Shown here: positions 1 to 5,849 of the stretch, in pieces
Numbering within the stretch: the first letter of the stretch is position 1
Layout of the letters: each line of letters begins with the position of its first letter
NCBI GenBank assembly: GCA_031272005.1
Contig: JAISUQ010000139.1
Span: forward strand, 1 to 21,700
DNA length: 21,700 bases
Reading direction: 5' to 3'
Source: Coriobacteriales bacterium
Lineage (GTDB): Bacteria > Actinomycetota > Coriobacteriia > Coriobacteriales > UBA8131
Made by a program: the position numbers and the translations under genes
The notes under the pieces: generated by a model
Told to the model about the DNA's origin: nothing
Seen by the model: only the letters and a program-made list of their open reading frames with translations
Database searches by the model: none

Positions 1-7
1 GGCATGT

Positions 8-13
8 TACACT
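8..13 (+). promoter_or_regulatory. Possible -10 box of the small-peptide gene
   Basis: The hexamer TACACT resembles a sigma-A -10 box and would start transcription near base 20, just before the sequence ATGGCAACG (22-30). The -35 region lies outside the window, so the promoter cannot be confirmed. A 5-bp inverted repeat (1-5 with 14-18) surrounds the box. Confidence 0.35.
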
Positions 14-86
14 ATGCCAGTATGGCAACGTACGCCGGGCGGGTACGCCAACCTACGTCTTCGGGCGAAGGGAGGTGAACAAGCCC

Positions 87-254
87 ATGGAGATTCTCCA
101 AGTTATTGCAGCGGTGTCGAACATCGTATCGGCTCTGGTAGCGGTAGCGGCGGAGGGGTCTTCAGCCTGGCGGACGATGCGTCCAGCCAAATATCGCGGT
201 AAACACTTCCGCGATAAAAGAAGACGGCCGCGCCAACGGCCGTCTCAAAATTAG
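87..254 (+). CDS. Small hydrophobic, strongly basic peptide; type I toxin candidate
   Basis: This is a 55-residue reading frame. Residues 3-22 form one hydrophobic helix rich in Val, Ala and Ile. Residues 29-55 are a tail very rich in Arg and Lys. The start is ATG at 87, preceded by a strong Shine-Dalgarno GGAGGTG (71-77) with a 9-base gap. A small stem (CTTC/GAAG, 59-70) sits directly before the Shine-Dalgarno. One helix plus a basic tail is the usual form of type I toxin peptides (TxpA, BsrG, Fst classes), which act on the cell membrane, but I recognise no exact family. Three things support a toxin-antitoxin reading: a 9-bp hairpin inside the 3' end of the frame, a convergent promoter just downstream, and inverted repeats linking both ends of the locus. 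It could instead be another small membrane peptide. The frame itself is fairly convincing; the function is inferred. Confidence 0.6.
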   Translation: MEILQVIAAVSNIVSALVAVAAEGSSAWRTMRPAKYRGKHFRDKRRRPRQRPSQN

Positions 255-298
255 CTGGCGTACCCGCCGCCCTTTTCACCACTTGGCGGGCGTTGCCA
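205..298 (-). ncRNA. Putative antisense RNA (antitoxin candidate)
   Basis: This RNA is inferred from the promoter at 305-333 and the hairpin with T-run at 215-245. It would be about 85-95 bases long and overlap the last third of the small-peptide frame. No long reading frame with a ribosome binding site is seen in it. Its 5' end (ATGGCAACG, then GGCGGGTACGCCA) repeats sequences found in the 5' leader of the peptide mRNA. It is an inference with no expression support. Confidence 0.4.
222..245 (-). terminator. Hairpin terminator, best oriented for the - strand RNA
   Basis: AGACGGCCG (222-230) and CGGCCGTCT (237-245) form a perfect 9-bp GC-rich stem with a 6-base loop. On the - strand it is followed by the T-rich run TTCTTTT (221 down to 215), as in an intrinsic terminator. 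On the + strand the following bases are CAAAATT, so it is a weaker terminator in that direction. It lies inside the end of the small-peptide frame and would end an antisense RNA of roughly 85-95 bases. Confidence 0.6.
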
Positions 299-304
299 TG
301 CACC

Positions 305-333
305 ACTATAGCACCTTTCTGCAGAGACTTCAA
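305..333 (-). promoter_or_regulatory. Sigma-A-type promoter for a convergent antisense RNA
   Basis: Read on the - strand, TTGAAG (333-328) and TATAGT (310-305) are separated by exactly 17 bases, close to the sigma-A consensus. Transcription would begin near base 298 and run toward the small-peptide gene, ending at the hairpin at 222-245. The RNA would be fully complementary to the last part of the peptide mRNA. Confidence 0.55.
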
Positions 334-345
334 TACCAACAATAG

Positions 346-732
346 CAAGCTATCGCAAATTGCCAAGACCGCGTTGAGGTCGACAACTGGATTGCCTCTG
401 TCGATAGCAATCTATATTTCTATCTTAGCGAAACGGACCATGATTTGACTGTCAATGGCGATGAATTCGTAGCGGTTTGGGACGAGAGCATCGGCATATT
501 CACGGTCTCATCAGTCAATAATGGGTCATGGGGCCTCGGCGCGGCCTCCGGTGATGCTGACTGCGACGGTGAGCTGACCATCGCCGATGCCGTGCTCATC
601 CTGCGTGCCGCCATCGGGCTGGAGACCCTTACCCCAGAGGCCCTCTCCGCCGCTGACATCGACGGTGACGGCGTGCTTACCATGGCCGATGCGCTGATTG
701 CCGCCAGGCGGGCTGTGGGAGTGGGGGTGTGA
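346..732 (+). pseudogene. 5'-truncated remnant of a dockerin-domain protein
   Basis: The frame is open from the stop at 343-345 to the stop at 730-732 but has no ATG. The first possible start is TTG at 445, without a ribosome binding site. The end is a clear type I dockerin: two EF-hand-like calcium loops, DADCDGELTIAD and DIDGDGVLTMAD, each followed by a helix (AVLILRAAIG and ALIAARRAVG). The upstream part reads like real protein (WIASVDSNLYFYLSE) but lacks a signal peptide or catalytic domain. Dockerins normally attach secreted enzymes or adhesins to cohesins. This looks like the surviving 3' end of a larger secreted protein whose 5' part was lost, perhaps when the adjacent toxin-like locus arrived. 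A short functional peptide from TTG 445 (95 residues) is possible but less likely. Confidence 0.6.
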
Positions 733-742
733 ACGGGATTTT

Positions 743-893
743 GGGGAGCGCTGATTAAGTTCCAAGCCTCCGTTGGTCGTAGGGGCGCGATTCATCGCGC
801 CCTCCCGACCTGCGAAAATGCTCTGCTCGAGAGGGCGCAATGAATTGCGCCCCTACGAAGTCTTCCATTGCTGGGACTAAATCAGCGTTTCCC
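743..893. mobile_element. MITE-like element, copy A (151 bp)
   Basis: The ends are imperfect terminal inverted repeats of 21 bp (743-763 and 873-893, 17 of 21 matching after reverse complement). Inside are nested palindromic arms built around GGGGCGCGATTCATCGCGCC and GGCGCAATGAATTGCGCCCC. There is no reading frame of its own. A related copy lies at 20872-21087, a half copy at 5726-5783, and a core fragment at 10281-10313. It sits between the dockerin remnant and the end of the moa cluster and could also fold as a bidirectional terminator. Confidence 0.65.
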
Positions 894-929
894 TGGATTA
901 GGGGCGCTCAGAAAATGTGCCAGCTATGT

Positions 930-1421
930 TCAGTGGCCGCCGCCGGCGGTCATTTGGACGGCGTGTTCGAATTGCTCATAGATAGCATCATAGCATTCGG
1001 TGGCTGCCTTCAGGCTGCCGGGGAGGTTGATGACCAGGGTGGAGCCGCGCTGCATGGCCACGGCGCGGGAGAGCATCGCCCGGCCGGTGATTCGCAGTGA
1101 GGCAGCCCGCATGGCCTCGGCGATGCCGGGGACGTTGCGCTCGCAGACGTCGGCTGTAGCCTCCGGCGTCACATCGCGCAGCGACAGGCCGCTGCCACCG
1201 CAGGTCAGCACGATGTCGGCGCCGTCGCCGCTGGTGCCTCCGGCGCCAGCGCCTGCGGCTGCGGCTATGATGGCGGCGGCGATGCTCTGGCGGTCGTCAT
1301 CGACTACCACGTGCGAGCAAACCGTCCAGCCGGAGGCTGCGATTCTCTCTGCCAATGCTGCGCCGGCGGTGTCTTCGGCCAGCGTGCGGGTGCTTGAGCA
1401 GGTGACTATGGCAATCTTCAT
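930..1421 (-). CDS. MogA/MoaB family molybdopterin-binding protein
   Basis: This family adenylylates molybdopterin before metal insertion, in the cytoplasm, as the partner step to MoeA. The protein is 163 residues. It opens with a beta strand (MKIAIVTCSS) and carries the family core LTCGGSGLSLRDVTPEAT, followed by the NVPGIAEAMR segment and the late NLPGS motif. The usual GGTG is GGSG here, a mild change. I chose ATG at 1421 because it overlaps the moaC stop as ATGA, indicating translational coupling. An ATG 12 bases upstream (1433) has a worse ribosome binding site. It is the last gene of the - strand cofactor cluster. MogA and MoaB cannot be separated from the sequence alone. Confidence 0.85.
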   Translation of the reverse strand: MKIAIVTCSSTRTLAEDTAGAALAERIAASGWTVCSHVVVDDDRQSIAAAIIAAAAGAGAGGTSGDGADIVLTCGGSGLSLRDVTPEATADVCERNVPGIAEAMRAASLRITGRAMLSRAVAMQRGSTLVINLPGSLKAATECYDAIYEQFEHAVQMTAGGGH

Positions 1422-1933
1422 GTGCGCTCCCATACTCCCGATTTGCCGCCGCTTTTATGCAGCAGGCGGATTTCGCCAATCTCCATACCGCGGTCTACGG
1501 CCTTGCACATATCATAGACGGTCAGGCAGGCCACCGAGGCCGCCGTCAACGCTTCCATCTCGATGCCGGTCTTGCCGGTGACGCCCAGCGTGGCCTGCAC
1601 GTGGATACCGACCCGGCCATCCTGGCGCTCGCCGGCCGCCACCGGGGTCAGCTCCACGGCGCTTTTCGTGATGTTCAGCGGATGGCACAGTGGTATCAGC
1701 GCTGAGGTCTGCTTGCTGGCCATGATACCGGCCACCCGGGCTACCGCCAGCACGTCGCCCTTGGCGGCAGTGCCATCCACAATCATCGCCAGCGTTTCAG
1801 GTTGCATGGCGATGAAGCCTTCGGCCACCGCCACCCGTTGCGTCTCGTCCTTGGCGCCGACGTCGACCATGCGGGCGGCGCCCTTCTCGTCGATGTGGGT
1901 CAGTTGGGCGCCGCTATCCGTATTCGTGTCCAT
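1418..1933 (-). CDS. moaC: Cyclic pyranopterin monophosphate synthase MoaC
   Basis: MoaC converts the 3',8-cyclo-GTP product of MoaA to cyclic pyranopterin monophosphate, the first stable molybdopterin precursor. The 171 residues match the usual length. Typical elements in order are HIDEKGAARMVDV near the start, KGDVLAVARVAGIMASKQT, the family signature LIPLCHPL, and GKTGIEMEALTAASVACLTVYDMCKAVD. The last includes the conserved GIEMEALT and the DMCKAVD helix with catalytic Lys and Asp. It starts at ATG 1933 and overlaps the next gene by 4 bases. The spacer toward moaA is almost 200 bp and full of tandem repeats. Confidence 0.96.
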   Translation of the reverse strand: MDTNTDSGAQLTHIDEKGAARMVDVGAKDETQRVAVAEGFIAMQPETLAMIVDGTAAKGDVLAVARVAGIMASKQTSALIPLCHPLNITKSAVELTPVAAGERQDGRVGIHVQATLGVTGKTGIEMEALTAASVACLTVYDMCKAVDRGMEIGEIRLLHKSGGKSGVWERT

Positions 1934-1954
1934 GCAGGTCCTCGTCCTTTCATC

Positions 1955-2034
1955 GCCAGGCCATCAAGTCGCCAGCTCGCCAGGTCGCCAGCTCACCAGG
2001 TCATCAAGTCACCAAGTCACCAAGTCGTCAGGTC
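1955..2034. repeat. Tandem 8-bp repeat array in the moaC-moaA spacer
   Basis: Ten head-to-tail 8-bp units of the form RYCARSTC occupy these 80 bases, for example GCCAGGTC, GCCAGCTC, ATCAAGTC and ACCAAGTC (twice in a row). No reading frame with coding features spans it. It lies inside the cofactor cluster, just before the moaC start. Confidence 0.85.
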
Positions 2035-2101
2035 GCCACGCGACAGCCCGGGTTCCGGCAACGCAGCCGCCACGCGACAGCCCGTCTCCGGCAGCGCAGC
2101 C
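2035..2101. repeat. Direct repeat of about 33-34 bp, two copies
   Basis: The block at 2035-2068, beginning GCCACGCGACAGCCCG and ending CGCAGCC, is repeated at 2069-2101 with a few changes. It directly follows the 8-bp array, so the whole moaC-moaA spacer consists of repeats. Confidence 0.8.
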
Positions 2102-2131
2102 GCCGCTCGGCTTGTTCCATCCGCAGCAGTA

Positions 2132-3136
2132 TTATCCGCCAATCTGGCTCATCAGTCGATCGGTGCCTACGCGGTTGTGATGCTCGTCGGGTTTGGCACC
2201 CAGAGCCACGTGCAGAGCGGCGCGCACAGCGGCGTCATCGCCGGAGCGCAGAGCAGCCCGTACGTCGTACTCGTCGTCGCTGAACAGGCAAGGGCGCAGT
2301 TGCCCTTCGGCAGTCATCCGCAGGCGGTTGCATTCGCCGCAGAAATGGCGGGAGAGAGCCGAGATGAAACCCACCGTGCCCTGGGCGCCGGCAAACTCGT
2401 AGTAGCGCGCCGGACCCCAACCCTCGGGGCGTCGATCGTTCAAGGGCAGCAGCTTGCCCAGGCCTTCAGCTTCGGCCTGTTGGTTCAGCAACTCAATCAG
2501 CTCTTCGTTGGGGATGGTGTCATCCGCCGTCCAGCCCAGGCCATCGCCGCCGCAGCTGGCGCCGACCGGCATGTATTCGATGAAGCGCACGTGCAGCGGC
2601 CGGTCCAGCGACAGTTTGGCAAAGGCCAGCAGGTCCTGATGAAGCGACCGCACCACCACGGAGTTGATCTTCACCGGATCAAAGCCTACCCGCAGTGCCG
2701 CTTCGATGCCGGCAAAGACGTCTTCGATTCTGCCCCAGCGGGTGATGTGGGTGAACTGCTTTGGGTCCAGGGTGTCCAGGGAGATGTTCACCCGGTCCAG
2801 GCCAGCCTCACGCAAGGAATCTGCGAAATCAGGTAGCAAAATAGCGTTGGTGGTCATCGCCACCCGCTCGATTCCGGGGGTCTGGGCGATGTTGCGCACC
2901 AGGTCGACAATCCCCAGACGCACCAGTGGCTCGCCGCCGGTCAGGCGGATGCGGGAGAAGCCCTCGCCAGCAGCAATCTCCACGAAGTGCAGGATCTCCT
3001 CCAGGCTGAGCATGGCATCATGCGGCTTCCAGGCCACGCCTTCCTCCGGCATGCAGTACAGGCAGCGCAGATTGCAGCGATCGGTCACCGAGATGCGCAG
3101 GTAGTCGATGGTCCGTCCATGTTGATCAATACCCAA
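2132..3136 (-). CDS. moaA: GTP 3',8-cyclase MoaA (radical SAM)
   Basis: MoaA uses two [4Fe-4S] clusters and S-adenosylmethionine to rearrange GTP in the first step of molybdopterin synthesis. The protein is 334 residues, normal for the family. The radical SAM motif CNLRCLYC is at residues 21-28 after RISVTDR. The second cluster site CGEC-N13-C is near the C-terminus (CGECNRLRMTAEGQLRPC). The protein ends in the expected Gly-Gly tail (MSQIGG). The start is TTG at 3136 with AAGGGG seven bases upstream; the protein then begins at the usual place relative to HGRTIDYLR. Upstream lies a 168-bp spacer with a 9-bp tandem repeat. Confidence 0.96.
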   Translation of the reverse strand: MGIDQHGRTIDYLRISVTDRCNLRCLYCMPEEGVAWKPHDAMLSLEEILHFVEIAAGEGFSRIRLTGGEPLVRLGIVDLVRNIAQTPGIERVAMTTNAILLPDFADSLREAGLDRVNISLDTLDPKQFTHITRWGRIEDVFAGIEAALRVGFDPVKINSVVVRSLHQDLLAFAKLSLDRPLHVRFIEYMPVGASCGGDGLGWTADDTIPNEELIELLNQQAEAEGLGKLLPLNDRRPEGWGPARYYEFAGAQGTVGFISALSRHFCGECNRLRMTAEGQLRPCLFSDDEYDVRAALRSGDDAAVRAALHVALGAKPDEHHNRVGTDRLMSQIGG

Positions 3137-3151
3137 GGATCAGCCCCTTAT

Positions 3152-3241
3152 CTCTCGATACTTTCGATACTCTCAATGCTTTCAATACTCTCAACACTCT
3201 CAACACTCTCAACACTCTCAACACATTTATTGCTCTCATTA
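3152..3241. repeat. Tandem 9-bp repeat array in the moaA-moeA spacer
   Basis: Eight clear 9-bp units (3152-3223) run head to tail, with CTCTCAACA present four times perfectly, flanked by degenerate forms such as CTCTCGATA and CTTTCAATA. Two further degenerate units reach 3241. Transcribed from the - strand the unit reads TGTTGAGAG. It is unrelated to the 8-bp array on the other side of moaA. Confidence 0.9.
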
Positions 3242-3304
3242 CATCAGTTGTGCCAGCCACCGCGTCAGCGTCCTTGTCGGCCGCCATCCCGGTACCACCC
3301 TGGC

Positions 3305-4591
3305 TCAGACTACAGCCTGCTCCATATCCAGGCGCAGACAGCTGGCCGTCTGGCCGCTGAGCAGTGAATCCGGCCCCTCGGGTACGATCAGCAGGCAGTT
3401 GCTGCGGTTCAGGACGCCGAGCAGGGCCGAGGATTGGTTGCGATCCGGGCTGACCAGATACTCGCCAGCCGCGTCGCGCGTCAATGTGGCCCGCAGATAG
3501 AGCCGGCGGGTCTCGTTGCGCTTATGGACGTCGGTGGCCATCCGGGCCTGGACGAACTGCCGGTCCAGCTCGGGATAGCCTTGCATCCAGCGCAGGGCCG
3601 GGCGGGCGAAGATCTCAAAGCCCACCGCTGCAGCACCCGGGTTGCCGGGCAGCCCCAGGAAGGGCACGCCACGCACCACCCCGAAGGTTTGGGCCTTGCC
3701 CGGCTTCATGTTTACCTTGTTGAAGAACAGTTCACCCTGCTCCCGGACTGCCGGGGTGATGAAATCGAAGTCACCCTCGGCTGCGCCGCCGCTGCTGAGT
3801 ACAAAGTCGCCGGCGTCTACGGCGCTCAGCAGTGCCGCCTGCAGCTCCTCGCGGGTGTCGCCCACAGCTGGCATGATCACCGGGATGGCTCCGGTCTCCA
3901 ACACCTGGGCGGCCAGGGAGTAGCTGTTGGAGTTGCGAATCTGCCCCGGCCCCGGCACCTGGTCGCAGCCCACCAGTTCGGTACCGGTGGAGAAGATCGC
4001 CACCGTCGGGCGACGGTAGACGCTCACCGTGGAATTGCCGGTGGAGGCCAACAGCCCCACGCCAGCGGCGTTCAGGCGTTCACCGCAGCGCAGCAGCACC
4101 TCTCCGGCTTTAGCCTCCTCGCCGTGCATCCGGACATTGGCGCCGTACTGCGGGGTCTTGGCGAAGACCACCTGCTCACCGCTGGCGTTCTCGGCGCTTT
4201 CGCCCAGCACCTCGGTGTCTTCAATCTTGACCACCGTATCGGCGCCTTCGGGCATCGGCGCGCCGGTCATGATGCGCACGGCCTGCCCCGGCTGCAGCAC
4301 GCCCTCAAAGACCTCCCCGGCGGCAACATGGCCTGCGATGGGCATCTGCAGCGGCAAGCCGCCCCGGGCGGCCTCGAAGTCGGCGAAGCGTACCGCAAAG
4401 CCGTCCATCGCCGAGTTGTCAAACGGGCTGATGTCGATGTCCGAGGACACATCCTGGGCCAGCACCCGTCCGAAGGCCTCGGTCAAAGGGATGCGCTCCG
4501 TGCTGCTCCGCGTCAAATGCTCGAAGACTACCTGGCGGGCGTCCTCCACGCTGATCAGCTGTTCATTGGTATAGCGTTTGGTCGTTGACAT
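3305..4591 (-). CDS. moeA: Molybdopterin molybdenumtransferase MoeA
   Basis: MoeA inserts molybdate into adenylylated molybdopterin. The protein is 428 residues, a normal length. In order it shows DNSAMDGFAVR in the N-terminal domain, RIMTGAPMPEGADTVV, the MogA-like core IFSTGTELV, GQIRNSNSYSL, a glycine loop SSGGAAEGDFDF, and KPGKAQTFG followed by LGLPGNPGAA. In the glycine loop the common GGVSVGD form is GGAAEGD, but the catalytic Asp remains. A domain IV of about 75 residues follows. The start ATG has AAGGAG five bases upstream. It heads the - strand cluster and has a good -10 box at 4618-4623. Confidence 0.95.
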   Translation of the reverse strand: MSTTKRYTNEQLISVEDARQVVFEHLTRSSTERIPLTEAFGRVLAQDVSSDIDISPFDNSAMDGFAVRFADFEAARGGLPLQMPIAGHVAAGEVFEGVLQPGQAVRIMTGAPMPEGADTVVKIEDTEVLGESAENASGEQVVFAKTPQYGANVRMHGEEAKAGEVLLRCGERLNAAGVGLLASTGNSTVSVYRRPTVAIFSTGTELVGCDQVPGPGQIRNSNSYSLAAQVLETGAIPVIMPAVGDTREELQAALLSAVDAGDFVLSSGGAAEGDFDFITPAVREQGELFFNKVNMKPGKAQTFGVVRGVPFLGLPGNPGAAAVGFEIFARPALRWMQGYPELDRQFVQARMATDVHKRNETRRLYLRATLTRDAAGEYLVSPDRNQSSALLGVLNRSNCLLIVPEGPDSLLSGQTASCLRLDMEQAVV

Positions 4592-4897
4592 TATGCTCCT
4601 TAAAAGACAGTCCGACCATTATACCGCAGCTTCAGCCGGCTTCAGCTCACAACATCTGTTAATGCAGAAAAATGTTGGACATAGAACATAATGGGACATA
4701 ATCTGCCAACCCACCTCGGCCTCGTCCCCCCGGGAGGCACCGGGATACTCCAGTCCTCGGCGGCTCGGCTGCCTGCCGCTCGGCCAGCCCATGTAACGCG
4801 CAAGCGGATTGCCCGGCCGGTAATCCCTCCGCAAGCCGCAGGGGAATGCTAATTTTATATCAGACCAATCATCTTCATCGCATTGGGGGCAGTCTTA
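4592..4897. other. Divergent intergenic region between moeA and the EFR1-type gene
   Basis: This stretch of about 300 bases has no convincing gene. It contains the moeA -10 box and, 55-80 bp further from moeA, the repeated word ACATAAT at 4686-4692 and 4696-4702, with a partial copy ACATA at 4679. The rest (about 4710-4850) is GC-rich with several short inverted repeats and could form RNA structure on either strand. I could not match it to the molybdenum-cofactor riboswitch, a tRNA or another known RNA. An AT-rich patch TTTTATAT at 4853-4860 may be the -10 region of the + strand gene. Confidence 0.5.
4618..4623 (-). promoter_or_regulatory. -10 box for the moeA-moaA-moaC-mog cluster
   Basis: A perfect TATAAT is read on the - strand 26 bases before the moeA start codon. 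At 17-bp spacing the -35 position is GCTGAA, a poor match, so an activator may be needed. The segment between contains a direct repeat of GCTGAAGC. Confidence 0.55.
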
Positions 4898-5692
4898 ATG
4901 AGCGCTTGTTGTCTGTACTTCTTCAGCGCTACCGGCAACAGCCTGGCTGTGGCCTTGGAACTGACGTCACTATTACAAATGCCCGAACCCATTTCCATCC
5001 CCGGATCGATGGTCCTTGACGACCCCTATGCCGCCGCCCGCAACGCCGAGTGCGTGGGCTTTGTCTTCCCGGTGCATCGGGCCACGCTGCCCGAGATGGT
5101 CCGTGGCTTCATCGTCGAGATGCCGGTGCGTCCGGATTGCTACTACTTTGCCATCAGCACCTATACCCTGTTTGGTTGCAATGAGTTCTGGGATGTGGAT
5201 GAGATACTCTGCGCCCAGGGCGCCCGCCTGAACTATGGCGCCAGCATTCAGATGATGGGCAATGTGGGTCTGCTGGCACCGGATACCCGCACCGTCCAGC
5301 GCCGTCGCGAGCAGATGCGCGAGCAGGCCGCCGAAATATCCGAGGCTGTGGCCAATCATCAGGAGAACTACTTTCGCCGCTCCAATAAACTGCTCGGCCG
5401 CCTGGTGGCCGCCTTCACCAGCATGCGTCGTCGCTCCATCAGCTTCAAGGTCGACGGCAGCTGCACCCGCTGCGGCGTCTGCGCTCAGGTCTGCCCCGCC
5501 CAGAACATCACGGTGGACAAGGACGGCGCCCATGCCCCGGTGCGCTCGGACAAATGCGAAGCCTGCCTGGCCTGCGTGCACTGGTGTCCGGCCAACGCCC
5601 TGAGCACCCAGACGCCCCTGCACAGCCACTACCACAACCCCGACATCAAGCCCGAACAGCTCAACCCCCACGCCCGCCTGGAATCATCCTGA
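4898..5692 (+). CDS. EFR1-type protein: flavodoxin-like domain plus two [4Fe-4S] ferredoxin domain
   Basis: The protein has 264 residues. The N-terminal 150 or so resemble a flavodoxin fold, with a phosphate-binding loop FSATGNSLAVA and a second-strand motif VGFVFPVHRATLP. The C-terminus holds two [4Fe-4S] sites, CTRCGVCAQVCP and CEACLACVHWCP. This is the architecture of the EFR1 family in anaerobes, presumed to pass electrons between ferredoxin and FMN. The true partner is unknown. I prefer ATG 4898, with GGGGG eight bases upstream, over the in-frame TTG at 4883. It appears monocistronic, followed by a partial MITE-like element. Confidence 0.85.
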   Translation: MSACCLYFFSATGNSLAVALELTSLLQMPEPISIPGSMVLDDPYAAARNAECVGFVFPVHRATLPEMVRGFIVEMPVRPDCYYFAISTYTLFGCNEFWDVDEILCAQGARLNYGASIQMMGNVGLLAPDTRTVQRRREQMREQAAEISEAVANHQENYFRRSNKLLGRLVAAFTSMRRRSISFKVDGSCTRCGVCAQVCPAQNITVDKDGAHAPVRSDKCEACLACVHWCPANALSTQTPLHSHYHNPDIKPEQLNPHARLESS

Positions 5693-5725
5693 GTTGGCAG
5701 ACCGCAGCCTGCTCCCCATCGAGCA

Positions 5726-5783
5726 GAGAAACGCCGATTAAGCCCCAAGCCTCCGTTGGTCGTCAGGGCGTGAGCAATCGCGC
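5726..5783. mobile_element. Partial MITE-like element, copy C
   Basis: The sequence runs GAGAAACGCCGATTAAG, then CCAAGCCTCCGTTGGTCGT, then a degenerate GGGCG...CGCGC arm. It closely matches the left half of the element at 743-893, including its terminal repeat. The right half is missing or has diverged beyond recognition. It lies between the EFR1-type gene and ligA. Confidence 0.6.
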
Positions 5784-5836
5784 TTTTGCAGGGATTGCCG
5801 GCAATAAGCAGTCAATCGTCGGCTCACTGGCTCTGT

Positions 5837-5842
5837 TACAAT
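5837..5842 (+). promoter_or_regulatory. -10 box for ligA, consistent with a leaderless mRNA
   Basis: TACAAT ends 7 bases before the ATG at 5850, so transcription would start at or next to that codon. No Shine-Dalgarno precedes either ATG (5841 or 5850). No clear -35 box is seen at the normal distance. The same arrangement is found at tilS. Confidence 0.5.
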
Positions 5843-5849
5843 GGACAGC

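Larger units (their letters stand above)
38..268. repeat. Long-range inverted repeat flanking the small-peptide gene
   Basis: The 13-mer GGCGGGTACGCCA at 38-50 has a perfect reverse complement at 256-268. A second perfect 9-bp pair lies outside it: ATGGCAACG at 22-30 with CGTTGCCAT at 291-299. The sense transcript could therefore pair its 5' leader with its own 3' tail if it reads past the hairpin. The two convergent RNAs would also begin with almost the same sequence. The repeats are seen directly; the RNA pairing is inferred. Confidence 0.75.

Noticed and set aside
840..1100. Open frames overlapping the MITE-like element and mog/moaB on the + strand
   Set aside because: They run through palindromic repeat DNA and the complementary strand of a well-supported gene.
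3152..3241. CRISPR array
   Set aside because: The units are 9 bp and contiguous, with no spacers, and there are no cas genes in the window.
3434..4588. A 384-codon open frame antisense to moeA, and similar long antisense frames over the hydrolase gene (8683-10125) and over the start of ligA (5763-6920)
   Set aside because: Each mirrors a gene with intact motifs on the other strand and shows no family features or ribosome binding site.
4619..4834. A 71-codon frame on the - strand upstream of moeA
   Set aside because: It covers the moeA promoter region, has low-complexity composition and no recognisable domain.
4710..4850. Possible molybdenum-cofactor riboswitch or other structured RNA upstream of moeA
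   Set aside because: The region is GC-rich with inverted repeats, but I could not find the conserved blocks of the Moco RNA or a tRNA-like T-arm on either strand. A covariance-model search would settle it.
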